Below, one piece after another: positions 47,667 through 58,686 of a stretch of 64,000 nt of DNA. Below the pieces are notes generated by a model. It saw only the letters and a list, made by a program, of their open reading frames with translations, did no database searches and had not been told where the DNA came from. The first letter of the stretch is position 1, and every line of letters starts with the position of its first letter. The DNA is from Polyporus tsugae (taxonomy: Eukaryota; Basidiomycota; Agaricomycetes; Polyporales; Polyporaceae), in assembly GCA_024305745.1 (NCBI GenBank), contig JAHRBS010000014.1, forward strand, positions 2,301,501 to 2,365,500, written 5' to 3'. A program made the position numbers and the translations under genes.

Positions 47667-48134
47667 TGGTCGTCGAGAGAGAGAGAGAAAGAAGAGACAT
47701 TACTGGCACGGCGCGTGAGGTCGCACCGCAGCACGGCCCACCGGACCGGGGACTCACTTGCACTGCAGCGACACGACGAACTTGGGGCTCGGGCTTCAAC
47801 TTGGCACCCGTAGGTACAGACCACCAAGTGGCCAGCCCCGATGAACAGCGCAGCTGTCTATAGTCGCTAGAAAGGTGTGCTCTGCATTGCATTCAAGTAG
47901 ACCGACGTCTAGTCTCTTACCCCGTTTACAGACCCTCCTGATCATTTCAAGAAGCACCGATCGGGCTATGACTCCCTCGACCTGTAATGCAGTGAAACGA
48001 GGCGCAATTCATGTCGTACCACTGGTGATATCGGGTATGTGATATTGACCACCTAACCCACATGAAATCTGATTGAAGATGGTCAAGGCCAGCAAGGTAC
48101 ATGCCGACGGCACCCATCACTGCCCGCCGCAATA
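47667..48134. other. intergenic with GA microsatellite
   Basis: GAGAGAGAGAGAAAG near 47673-47690 lies directly upstream of BTB D. No gene was seen. Confidence 0.4.
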
Positions 48135-48899
48135 ATGCCTTCCTACGCCGTTATCGGTGCTTCTCGGGGGATCGGTCTCGAGTATATACGCCAGCTGGTA
48201 AGTTTCATATCCTCTCTATTCCGAGGCCCGATACTCACCTTGCTATTTGCAGGCCGCCAGACGAGATGCTACTGTAATTGCGGTCGTCCGGAACCCCGCT
48301 GGATCCACTCACCTCAATGTGGGGGCCATTGCGGGTCTCCAGAACGTACACATTATTGCGGCCGATGTTGCCGACTATTCCACCCTCGAGGTTTGCGCTT
48401 TCTGCCTTCATGCACCATCTAGTAGCTCATACCCAAAGTTCCATCCAAGCGCGCAGGAAGGGAAATCTCGGATATCACCGGCGGGAAGCTGGACGTCCTC
48501 ATCCACGTCGCCGCGAACGTTGTTATGAACGGCTTCGACGACTAGTGAGCCTGTCATTCACCTGCTATCTGGACTTCGGGTCTCAAGCGGACTCACTGTC
48601 ACAGTAGCGACGGCATGGAGGAGCTGGATGCGGAGTTCATCATTACGGTATGTCCATTTCCGGTCCCAACAGAAGGGAAACAACTGTGATTTATCTCGTC
48701 CGATGTCTTGCAGTACAAGGTCAACGCTCTCGGTCCCATCCACTCTATCACTGCGTTCCTCCCGCTCCTCCGCGCCTCCTCGATCAGGGAGATCGTCGTC
48801 ATCAGCGCCGGAGCCGCGGACCCCAAGTTCGTCCGCACCCTCGAACACGCTCTCAACTTGAAGACGAAAGCTTCACACTGCACCGTGCCTTCAATTTAA
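48135..48899 (+). pseudogene. short-chain dehydrogenase copy 1, 3' truncated
   Basis: Exons 48135-48197, 48253-48390, 48450-48544, 48605-48647 and about 48715-48899 join to MPSYAVIGASRGIGLEY (Gly-rich NAD(P)-binding loop), HIIAADVADYSTLE, GGKLDVLIHVAANV, VNALGPIHSITAFLPLL and IVVISAGAADPKF. The frame then ends in an unrelated tail (TAA at 48897) just before the place where the catalytic Tyr-x3-Lys should come. The product would bind cofactor but lack the active-site pair. A carboxylesterase remnant starts about 70 nt downstream, followed by copy 2 of the same gene. Confidence 0.75.
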
Positions 48900-48965
48900 C
48901 GTTAGTGTTTTCTATTGCCTTGGGACTCGGACGGCCCGCACTCATTCCTCAGTACTCGTAACAGG

Positions 48966-49590
48966 TTACGGGGGGTTCGGAAGACTGCCTCACATTGAAT
49001 GTGTTCCGTCCATCCTTGGCAGGCGGACATCACTCGGCAGCTCCGGCTACACCCGGACGATCCAGCTTTGGACTCCCCATTCAGGACGGGGAACGAGATG
49101 TTCGGACGGAGCAACGGTATGAGCGGCTCATGGCGCTCATTAATATTGGCGACCTGTCCTTCCAGGCACAGCGCAGGGCGTCGATCCGGGCTGCGAGCTC
49201 GGTGGGCGTCCTGGTGTTCGGGTATCCGTTCACCGATCGGGACGCGGTAAAGGACCCCGTGATTGGAGGTGCGTGCATTCATGTGTCGTAAGTCGAGGAC
49301 ACGGACGGTGACTCATCTGCGCGTTCTATCCGCTAGTGGCACATGGCTCTGAAATCCCGTACATCTACGGGTATTCCGCACTTGCGAGCGACAATCCGGG
49401 AGTGAGGGCGGTCAGTTCAGCGATGATCGACTACTGGCTGTCGGCTGTCGTTCCCCTGACGCCCAATGATGGGAGTGGCCAAGCCAGTAAGTGTCAGGCT
49501 GTCGGCAGTCTCTTCATAGCCGCTAAGTATCTTTGGACTAGGAACAACCTCGCCGCAGTACACGACCAAAAGCCAATCTGAGTGAATTCC
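48966..49590 (+). pseudogene. type-B carboxylesterase remnant with internal deletion
   Basis: Begins with SEDCLTLNVFRPS, a conserved carboxylesterase segment, and jumps straight to the C-terminal part: LHPDDPALDSPFRTGNEMF, then in another frame GDLSFQAQRR and FGYPFTDRDAV. After a 67-nt intron comes HGSEIPYIYG, which contains the expected catalytic His, and DYWLSAVVPLTP. The central two thirds, including the GxSxG nucleophile, are missing and there is a frameshift at about 49110. The pieces resemble the intact gene starting at 62462, so this is a deleted paralogue lodged between the two dehydrogenase copies. Confidence 0.75.
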
Positions 49591-49789
49591 AAGTTTGATG
49601 GGAAGACGAGGGCCCTTAAGAGCGAAAATCCTGTAACTCTCATAAAATTCAATTATCAGAAATTCTGATGACAGGGAGCGCGCATTCCAACGTCCGCTTA
49701 CCAGCAACCGAGATGCTATCAATCCGGCGCCGATGGACTTCAAGTCACGTACTGTATTTGCCTCGCGACTAATCATTCCTTGTTCCTAG

Positions 49790-50776
49790 GCCAGTCGATC
49801 CGACGCTATTATCTTCGCGATTGTTCGGGACCCGGCAGGATCCACCCATCTCAACGCTCCCGCTGCCAACCTCAAGAACGTCCACATAATCGGAGGGGAC
49901 GTAGCTAACTATAGCACGCTTGAGGTCAGTCTGCTACCCTGCGGTTTTAGATCCGATCTTAGCTAACAACGCGGCCTTTGAAGCGCGCAGCAAAACAAGT
50001 CGCCGAGATTACTGGAGGAAAGCTGGACTACTTGATTCACAACGCCGCTAACATGAACTTCAATACGGTCTTCAAAGGTTTCGACGATTAGTACGTAACC
50101 CCCAGCCGAAGGATTCCCTGGACTCATGCTGTGCCATCAGTGTGAACGTGGAGGAGCTCGATAGTGAGTTCATTGATGCGGTATGTAATCTAGCGTTAAG
50201 TTGTCGTCCGATGCTCATGCCGTCATTCTCCCCACAGTTCAAAGTCAACAGCCTCGGCCCGATTCACACCATCACCGCTTTCCTCCCTCTCCTCCGCGCA
50301 TCGAGCACGAGGAAGATCATCGTCATCGGCTCGGGCGCAGGTGATCCTAAGGCGGTCCAAGCCCTTGGAATCGCGAACATGTCCGCATAGGCTACGGGAT
50401 GACGAAGGCCGCCGCCCTTATCGCCACGACGAAGTTCGCCATCAAGCTTAAAGACGAGGGTTTCGTTGTCGTCACTCTCAGCCCGGGGATGGTGGACACT
50501 TCTGCCACAGCTGGCAGCGACGGTGCGTTGACTGTCGCATTCACGCGTGCAGTTGTGCAGTGCTCTATGCTGACTCGAAAATTTTTAGGCAACACGGTGG
50601 TGCAAAGCCTGGCGCCGTTCGCTTCCTCTGTGAAGAGTGAGACCGGAATCCAAGTTGCGGCGCAGACCCCAGAAGCGTCGGTTGCAGCGCAGCTGAAGGT
50701 CATCGACGGGCTTGAGCCGTCGCACAACGGCGCGTTCTTATCCCACATTAATGGAGAGTATCGTGCCCCAAGCTAA
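49790..50776 (+). pseudogene. short-chain dehydrogenase copy 2, 5' truncated and frameshifted
   Basis: Starts at the acceptor of the former intron 1 (no first exon or ATG found). It continues through IIFAIVRDPAGSTHLN, HIIGGDVANYSTLE, GGKLDYLIHNAANM, VNSLGPIHTITAFLPLL, IIVIGSGAGDPKA, then NMSA followed by TAG and a shift, and resumes with the catalytic YGMTKAAALIATTKF and a full C-terminus (LSPGMVDTSATA, to TAA at 50774). It keeps the Tyr-x3-Lys pair that copy 1 lost but lacks the cofactor-loop exon that copy 1 kept. Confidence 0.75.
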
Positions 50777-50876
50777 GTGTTGAGTCTCCGGCGATCGCTA
50801 TCATGTACGCTCTACATACCTGCTTTCTTAGGCTGACTTGTAATGCTCACGTCGTTATACCATCCCGGGCCTTCCG

Positions 50877-51467
50877 GTGGCACATTTCGGAGACAGTCTC
50901 GCAGAGCAGATTTCCAAGCGGAAGCATGGACATAAATACTTAGATACACGGACGCTAGTCACTACTCGCTGGACACCAAAAAGCTCTATCGATGCGCTCT
51001 TCGCAATAGGCAAGCACAGTCCGCCTTCTTCGTATGTCGTCCAGTACGCCAAAGGAACCACCATCTTCGCGTCGCCGGTGAAAGGCGGCTATGTCTATAT
51101 GGCCGCGCTCGAGGACCTCGGTTTCGTCGCGCGGTACTCGTTCGACCGCGCCGAGATCTCCGGAACGGTCCCGACATCACGAGGACCACTGGGCCCACTG
51201 GCAGGTGACAGGTCTGAGGTGAGAAGGCGGAATACCTCCGCCAGTCGCTCGACAGCACGGGCTGGTTTGGGTACTGGCTACAAGCGGATGACCCAATCGC
51301 AAATGAGCGCGGCGTCGGGGACGGCTCGACGACGTTGCAGACGATACAAAGGGGTTCGGATCGATGTGGCGGGACGACATTGTTGGGGGCGATTGGGAGT
51401 GGTTGGCGAGGGGCGGGTACCCGCCCGACAGCTGGATACGCGCGAAGCACCCGCTGCTCTAGATTAG
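50877..51467 (+). CDS. uncharacterised open frame, possibly decayed
   Basis: A 196-codon frame whose first half looks protein-like (KYLDTRTLVTTRWTPKSS, SYVVQYAKGTTIFASPV, ALEDLGFVARYSFD), while the second half becomes Arg-rich. In another frame from about 51218 the strand reads AEYLRQSLDSTGWFGYWLQ and WEWLARGGYPPDSWIRAKH, which look more like real coding. A frameshift or a missed intron near 51200-51230 is likely. There is no recognised family. It is tail to tail with the membrane protein gene ending at 51601. Confidence 0.35.
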   Translation: MAHFGDSLAEQISKRKHGHKYLDTRTLVTTRWTPKSSIDALFAIGKHSPPSSYVVQYAKGTTIFASPVKGGYVYMAALEDLGFVARYSFDRAEISGTVPTSRGPLGPLAGDRSEVRRRNTSASRSTARAGLGTGYKRMTQSQMSAASGTARRRCRRYKGVRIDVAGRHCWGRLGVVGEGRVPARQLDTREAPAALD

Positions 51468-51600
51468 ATGGGACAGCAAATTGGTCGTGCCCGACCAGGG
51501 GAGGATCTGGTCGGAGCTCCTCGCGTTTTCTACCAACCCGTTTGATTTCGTGACAGAGATGCACATAGGCGTGGCGCGGTATGCCACCTTCCGACGCGCT

Positions 51601-53010
51601 TCAATGCAACGTAGATTCTGCGTCACGCAGCTCCTGTCCGCTCTCTAATGTGCTGAATTCTTCGTGAGCATGGCCATCCTTGCGATGGTATCCTTCGAAG
51701 CTTGAGCGGTCGTGCATGCATGATACCGAGACGTTGATCGCGAGAGGGCGCAGTGGGTACAACCGGTGGTCCTGGCCATGGCTAGGAGTCGTATTTGAGC
51801 GGGCGCCGCCTCTGACGGTAGTTATCTCGCCGGCCGATGATGACGTTGCGTCGCGGAGGCGAACGCGAATGATGATGAGGGTGAAAACAAAACCCTATGG
51901 AGCCACAGATCAGCAATCGAAGAGTAAGAAGGCAGCATGAGCGTACGATCAAGGGTTGCAGGGCATCTCGAAAGATGTATTGTATATTGGAGCCGGCGAG
52001 ATAGGTACCCAGCAACAGGATGAGGACACAAGTATAGATGGCGGCCGACTGGACAAGTATTTCTACGACGCCCCAATGGGTTCCAGCGACGGGATAGCCG
52101 GCGCGGTATTTCTGGATGTTGTGGTTTGACCAGATGATACGTCCCGATATGAGTACTGGAAGTGTGTTACGGACGGAGATGAATACTACGCTGGTAATCG
52201 CTTACCAGCCGCAAGTACGTTCGTCGTCAGTGACAGCACGAAGAAAGACGTGATCCACGGCGCAAGCGTTTGGGCGAATATTACGCCTAACCCTTCGATT
52301 TGGGTCATGCGTTGACAAGCGATCAACCCCGTGACTACGAAAAGCGTGCGTCAGAAATCATCAGAGGCTGGAGGTCGGAGCGGCCTACCGCATGTCCCCA
52401 TTAATAGGGCAACAGGAAGGATGATGACGGAGAAGTTCCCGTTCCAGATGACATGCAAGCGGTGTATCTGTATTGCCAGGCCTATGTCAGTACGTGACTC
52501 AACTACTTCTAAAATTGACGATGTTAAAACACACCACAAATGCGTCTCCCACCAATGTTTGAATCACGTAAAGGACTGACTTCAACACTTGAGTCGGTTC
52601 ACTCAATATGCCATAGAACTCCTCGGGCCCATCGGATGTTCTGCTATGGATAATCAAACCCTCGACAGCGCGCTGAACGTCGCAGATTAGATGCTGCAGC
52701 GCATTCACGTTAGGTTGGACCAAACATCCCAGAAATCAACCAACTTACTGCTAAAGCAAGAACGAACATTGTCGAAGACGTGCCAAGCATCCAGAGGCAT
52801 GCCCTTGAGCGGGGCCTTTCGCGGTTCTGTCGGCCGATGAGCAACCATACAGCGATCGAGTACAGCACCGCGAAGGCTCCGAATATCAATGTCTCCAGGA
52901 AGAGACAGACAAGCTAGTGAGTGTTTTAGTGAGCAATCGCTACAGAAAAGTACTGGACGACGTATACGGACCTCGGTGGTGGGTAGTGAAGAGGTACCCA
53001 AAGAAGGCAT
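51601..53010 (-). CDS. basidiomycete multi-pass membrane protein
   Basis: Start at 53010 (MPSLGTSSLPTTE), then helices in order: LVCLFLETLIFGAFAVLYS with IAVWLL; LGTSSTMFVLALA; VLYVIQTLVGDAF; VIILPVALLMGT; VVTGLIACQRM with a following APWITSFFVLSLTTNVLAA; VVEILVQSAAIYTCVLILLL; FVFTLIIIRV. A soluble tail of about 90 residues follows (SSSAGEITTV to DAESTLH) with the stop at 51601. At least seven exons join in phase. About seven transmembrane helices and a long, probably cytosolic, C-terminus. This is a basidiomycete family of unknown role. Confidence 0.82.
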
Positions 53011-53939
53011 CGAGGAATGACGTAGAGGGGCTATAGAATGAGAAAGGTCCCATGAACGCTACTTTATACTTGGTGCGGGGTACTGCTGAAGATTCGGAGG
53101 TTGAAGGGTGATTGGGGGATCATGGGAGGGCGATGCATCAAGGGGTGAGATTGTGGTTGCAAGTTATTGTCCCCGCTCCGTGCTTCTCGGAATTCTTCTG
53201 GTGTACTTACTTGCAAGTTGCTTGAAGTCCAACACTAACGCCCAGGACGCCGAACGGCCCACTAGTAGGGTGGAATCTGTGCAGGAACCGTGGATTCGCG
53301 CCTCATGTGGACGCGATCCTCTGCATAAACGCAACGAGATGGGTGTCAACTCCGAACTTAAAGCGGCTGTGGGAAGACGGAAGCAATCACAGCAGTCGAA
53401 TTCGAGTTCTACACAAGTACAGGCATATTAGAGTGACTGTTTGGTATCGCAGCGCGTGGAATCAGAAGCTTACCAACGGCGATGGTTCATCGGATAGGAC
53501 GGGCGTCGAATAAGGCACCGTAGCCATCGCATTCAATTGGAACATCTCAGTGATTCGACCAGAAATCTGAGAAGTTCGTCAGCGCTATGCCCCTGGTAGC
53601 CACCGAAGACTCGGAAGATGGGCACTACCAACGTGGAAATCAGTCAGAAACGAATGCATCCTACCACGGCGACTCCCAACTTCGACTCACTGGGCTTGGG
53701 GACGGAAATTTTACGAGTACGGTATACTGCCGAGTACCCTGTAATTTGAGTTCGCCACTAAACGAGTCGAAAAGTGCTGGATACAAAAATCCAGTATCAT
53801 ATCAGGCATGAGGTGAATCGGAGTGGATTGACGTGCTACAGAATATGAATCGTCCGACAAGCAGGTCTCGACGCAAACCCTCGCAAGCCACGCACCGCAA
53901 CGCGATCCGACCATAATGAATCGAACAAGGGCTCGTGGT
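53011..53939. other. intergenic, no gene supported
   Basis: Contains short frames only, and presumably the promoter of the membrane protein gene on its left. Confidence 0.4.
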
Positions 53940-55086
53940 TCACGCATCCCAGTTCTCGATTGTGAGCCCTACAAACTCCGGCAATCTACGCCATATCTGC
54001 CTCCGCAGCTCCCGGTCGCGCACCTGCAAATGGCTCCTGCACCCCTTGCACAGCGTGCGCTGACCCGGAGGCGTGTACGACGACATGTACATGCTGAACG
54101 TCACGCCGGGCCCAGGCAGCGCAGGCGCGGGCAGGCAGTCCGCGTTCTCGAGCCAGCTGTCCAGCGCGCGCTCGGACGCGACGGGGTGCGGCGCCTTGGA
54201 TAGCCCCGCGTGCTCGAGGATCTTGCGCCAGACCTCGGCGCAGTACATGTGCCCGGACGAGTTCGAGCAGTGCTGCGCGACGGGCCGGAAGAGCAGGAAC
54301 GCGGTGTGCGCGTTTTCGGCCGCGAGCCGCGCCTTCATCTCGAGGCAGAGGTGCATGTCGTCCGGCGCGAGACGCTCGACGGACCCGTCCTCGCGCACAA
54401 AGCCACGCGCGAGGTCTGGGCCGAGCGTCGCGCAGACGTAGAAGGCGGCGGGGAGGACAGAGGTGGTGTTGGTGAGGCGGGCAAGGTTGATCGCACCGAT
54501 CGCGTGGATGGGGTCAGGCTGCCACTGGGTGGCGTTGTGGCCTTCGACCCAGGCATCGAAGCTGGTGGTGTAGTAGGTGGTGAGGTAGCTCATCGCTTGT
54601 TCGTACATCCCCTTGAGCTCGTATTTGTGATCGAGACGGATGATGGCGGAAATGAAGGCGATGTCAACCTTCTGTCCGTTACCAAACCTCGTGTAAAGGT
54701 TAGAACAAAGAGTAACGAGGGGAGGAAGCAAAGACTCACTTGAAGTTCGTGCTCAAGGGATAGATAAGTTGGAAGAGCTCGCGCAAATCGGTCGGCGAGT
54801 CATAGAGCGTAACCACAGGGCAACCGTCGACTAGATCGTCTGTCTCTGGCTTGCCCTGTGCTACGTGGAACATGCTTCGGAACACTGTCGAGTGTTCAGC
54901 TAGAAGACCCTTGTAGATTCTGAATGCGACGCCCTGGAACACAAGGATCAAGCTCCCGTCCTCGAACCAGTAGTCACTGTCGCGGGTTGCGGCCTTGACT
55001 TTGTCGGAGCCAGTGGCTGGCCGAGGGGCATAATCGTCCTCGACGGCGTTGCTCCGCGTCCGTTTCTTGCTCGGTCCCCCGTCCAT
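53940..55086 (-). CDS. BTB protein E
   Basis: Exons 55086-54740 and 54687-53940 join to 364 residues. N-terminus PSKKRTRSNA, BTB core DSDYWFEDGSLILVFQGVAF and FRIYKGLLAEHSTVFRSMF; second exon FISAIIRLDHKYELKGM, NLARLTNTTSVLPAAFY. The first Cys pair here is C-x8-C (longer than in its paralogues), and CKGCRSHLQVRDRELRRQIW then LPEFVGL close the domain. It has an insertion of about 15 residues (LPAPALPGPGV) before the last Cys pair. It is the most diverged member of the array. Probably a soluble adaptor-type protein; ligands unknown. Confidence 0.85.
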
Positions 55087-55742
55087 GATCAAATGGGGTT
55101 GTGTGCAGGCTCTAAGATAGAGGAAAGAGTTTCAATGGGGGCGGCTTATAGATGCTGCGGCCAGCGTCGCCGAGTGGGAGGAAGGCAAAGACGGGCCAGT
55201 GGCTGTGCTCGAGGAGACCGTGTTCCAAAACGGCTATGTATATATATTACCGCCGCCACCGCCGCAGGGGCCGGGAGGGCGCGTGCGTTCGGCAACTCTC
55301 AGGTTTGTCACAGTTCTCGGACTCCGAACGGGGAATAATAACATTTCACACTCTGAACGCAAGCTGTTCAGGCGAAGTGCAAATTGAATCGCGGCGGTCA
55401 TCATGCCTTGCCCGTAAAAGTGGTGCTTCCGAGCCGAGAGATCCGACTGCATTAATATTATCGTGCCTACAGCTTTTGAATGCGGCCATAGATAGTAAAG
55501 AGAAATCTAAGTCTAGAGCTGGCTGAGCTGGGCTAGTCATTCAGACGGGACCTGTCGGCGATACAGCACAACTTATTTCACAGAGTAACTGGAGAGCCTG
55601 ACAAACTTCGTTATGATATTACAATCTTGGCGCAGACAGACAAAAATCATAAAATAGCTACAACGCACGCAAGAAAGCCCTGACATGCAGTAGCGCGTAA
55701 GTATCCTGCCGCAAGTAAAATCATTCGCCAATGTACCAAGGA
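55087..55742. other. intergenic between BTB E and BTB F
   Basis: A (CCG)n-like patch at about 55240-55275 and short frames. No gene was seen. Confidence 0.4.
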
Positions 55743-56901
55743 TTACGCGGACTCATCGTCATCCTCCTTCCAGCCCCTTCTTTGCCATCCCTTGATCTCC
55801 AGATTGAAAATCTGAGGAAGGCGGTTCCAGATATCGTTTCTAGCACGAGTGCTGCGCGCTGAAAGCTCGGAGTCGCATGTGGAACATAGGCGGCGGCGCT
55901 GCTTTGTCTGCTCCGTGATGAAAGGACGCCAACCGGACAGCAGGTTGCATTGAGAAGAAGAGGCCGAAAGATCAATGAGCGCGTCCTCTCTCATCTTCGC
56001 CATCGCCTCCCTGCATTTTGTTAGCCAGCACGTGATAGACGACCCAAATGGAAAGATGCGCAAGAGGAGAGAGAGGGCCTCTCCCGCGAGGACATCCCGG
56101 CCGTCCACGCATCGCCTCAGGTCATCCACATCGAGATACTCGACATGGCCGTCTGCGCGCTTCCAGCCGTCTAATACCTTGCTTCCGATGCTGCAACAGA
56201 CGAGGAGCGCTGGCGGAAGAATGCAAGGGACGTCGACGAGTCTCGCCAAATTGACTGCGCCGATGGCGTGAGTAGGGTCGGCGGAGTCGGCCCCAATGTC
56301 TTTGATGTCGCCCCGCCCGCCAAACGAGTCCTTCAGACAGGCCACGGCTTGACCTAGGATGTCCTCGACCTGATACTTGTGCGATAGGCGGATGACGGCG
56401 GACAATTCGGTGAACGTTGTGGCCAACACGGCATTGCTGCGGTAACGACTAGAGCGCGTTGGGGTTAAATAGGTACCACTCAATATAGAAATCCGCTCAC
56501 AGTGTTCGCGCAGTGGGCAACAGCACGCGGAGGAAATGCCGGAGGTCGTCAGGGGAGTCAGACAACCTGACGATAGGGGAGCCTTCGTATAACTCGTGAT
56601 CTGTCTCAGAGGTCGACAGAGCGAACATATCCGCGAACACCGTTGATTGCAACACGATGAGGCCACGATACACGCGAAACGCTGTGTTGCGAGCGATCAG
56701 GACGAGGTTACCGTCGGCAAGCCAGAACTCCTCATCGTGCTTGACGTCCTTCGAGTCTGTTAGGGGAGCCGGACTTTCCGTCGTTGGGCATCTCGCTGAT
56801 CCTCCGCCAGAATTAGAGGGTAGAGGACGCTTGGCAGACCGGACAGATCGTGGTATGCTGTGGCGGAGAAGACCGAGGACAGCGTGATGAGCGTCGAACA
56901 T
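55743..56901 (-). CDS. BTB protein F
   Basis: Exons 56901-56501 and 56448-55743 join to 368 residues, with the first ATG at 56901. The N-terminal tail is longer than in its paralogues (about 60 residues) and carries SAKRPLPS. BTB core DEEFWLADGNLVLIARNTAF and FRVYRGLIVLQSTVFADMF; exon 2 TELSAVIRLSHKYQVEDI, NLARLVDVPCILPPALLVCC, C-x4-C pair (TCWLTKC), CSTCDSELSARSTRARNDIW, LPQIFNL. The C-terminus is acidic (EDDDESA). Same family as A-H. Confidence 0.85.
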
Positions 56902-57201
56902 GAAGGGCACACGTCGCGAGCCTCCTGAACAGCTCCTAGTGTGTCTTCTGGTGGAGGAGACGTGTCACGGACATTCCATGCCGGTGACATCAGTGTTGAT
57001 AGGGGTACACGCCATCGGATTATGGAAATGAGATGGGTATGGCGTCGTTGTCTAAGCGCAATGGAAGGAATATCCCCCTTCACTAAGGATCTTTTGTATC
57101 ATTTGTTACCTGCAAAGGACAGCCATCATGCAGCATAAAGTCAGCATTAGCACTCGTCGAAACACGCCGTGCAATCACTGGAACGCGCCGCAAAGTGGCA
57201 C

Positions 57202-58334
57202 TCACCCGTCGGAGGACGAGTCAGATACCATCTCCCTGTCGTCCCTTCCCCACCCATATATATGCAGCCCAAACATCTCCGGCAGCCGGCCCCATATCTC
57301 CTTTCTCACCTCCAACTCCCGCGCCCAAGCATCCGCCGACACCTCCTGCACAGCCGAAGCCGGTCCGCCTGCTCGTCGATGAATACCGTCCACTCGCCCA
57401 GCACGGCGGGCTCCAGTGGCGCCTCCTCCACCGCCGCGTGGACGAGCATGGTGTGCAGCGCCGACCGGCAGATCCTGCGGCTGAGGCACCTCGGACTTGG
57501 GGTCTCCTGGAAGATGCGGAAGACTAGCGCACGCGCCTCGCGGACGAGCGCAAGCCGGCCCGTCATGCAGACCTTGTGGTCCTCGAGGCTGAGGTGCTCG
57601 ACGTGGCCGTCTGCGCGCCGGCAGCCGTCCATGATGGCGCTTCCGAGCTCGCAACACTTGTAGAAGGCGACAGGGAGGATGGAGGGCGTGTCCGTGAGCC
57701 GGGCGAGGTTGACGGCGCTGATGGCGTCGGAGCGTTTGATGAGGAACAGATCGTCTTCCTCGAATCTCTCCAGGTCGTGGAAATCGTCGGTGAAGTACAG
57801 CTTGAGGACGGATAGGGCCTGCCGTTGCGCGTCGGCGACGTGGTATTTGTGAGAGAGCCGGATGACTGGTGAGATCTCGTCGAAGGTGAGCGGCAGCTCG
57901 TCGTTGTCCCGGTAGAACCTACGCAGACTTGGTGATAAGGGTCATATACCATTCATGAATTGCAATACTTACATCCTGTGTGAACTTGGAACGAGTACTC
58001 GGAGGAAATATCTGAGGTCCTCCGGCGAGTCGGAGAGTCGGACGACCGGGCAGTCGTCGTAGTATTCGTCGGCGATCGAGTTGGGCGAGCTGAACATGTC
58101 CGCGAATATCGTTGACTGTGCAGCGAGGAGCCCGCGGTATATACGAAAGCCGACGTCACGGGCGATGAGCACGATATTTCCGTCGTTCAACCAAAACTCC
58201 TTGTCACGGATCAATTTGACGAGCGAAATGGTGGTCACTGGTCTGTCATCCTCGGAGGTCCGTGCACGTTTGCGCGATCTGGTTGTGCTTGGGAATCCGA
58301 GATACGTTGTGAGCGAGGTGACGGCGGAGAACAT
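57202..58334 (-). CDS. BTB protein G, C-terminal frameshift
   Basis: Exons 58334-57973 and 57918 onward join in phase. N-terminus SRKRARTSEDD, BTB core DKEFWLNDGNIVLIARDVGF and FRIYRGLLAAQSTIFADMF, exon 2 EISPVIRLSHKYHVADAQ, NLARLTDTPSILPVAFYKCC, first pair C-x5-C and CRRC. After CRRC the frame runs to a TGA at 57306-57308 (324 residues). The expected family ending (ARELEVRKEIWGRLPEMFGL, then an acidic tail to the stop at 57202) is present in the next frame. A one- or two-base change between about 57325 and 57345 explains this. Either the terminal 35 residues are lost or the base call is wrong. The rest looks functional. Confidence 0.8.
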
Positions 58335-58577
58335 GGAGACGGCGGCCTGCTTGAATCCCGACCACTGGCAAAGCCCCGGGTCCGACTCTGGCAGTCGACT
58401 GGGAGCGATTTGGAGTACTCGTGGAAGTTGGATATCTGACCTCTCCGGTCAGTTCCTGAGCTCCTGAACACTGAGATAATTTGCTTGCCTTGGAACCTAG
58501 GTCATATTGTAGCCAAGCGAATGAGTGCCGCAGTTGGGGTTGAACGAGTGGAAGAAACCCAGTTTGGAGGAGTTACC

Positions 58578-58592
58578 GTGACTCTATGTCAC
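58578..58592. promoter_or_regulatory. GTGAC(5)GTCAC inverted repeat upstream of BTB H
   Basis: GTGAC-TCTAT-GTCAC, 95-109 nt before the BTB H start. It matches the layout upstream of BTB A and BTB C. Confidence 0.4.
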
Positions 58593-58686
58593 AAGCATAT
58601 CATCAGCACGCATCGGTCACGCATCGGGGTGTCGGGCGCCTCTTCCAATTCGCCATCGCCTCGCGTTTGTTCCAGCCGTACTCGCG

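Noticed and set aside
27738..50776. Secondary-metabolite gene cluster (NmrA, P450s, dehydrogenases)
   Set aside because: No polyketide, peptide or terpene synthase backbone gene is present, the dehydrogenases are broken, and the genes are interspersed with unrelated families.
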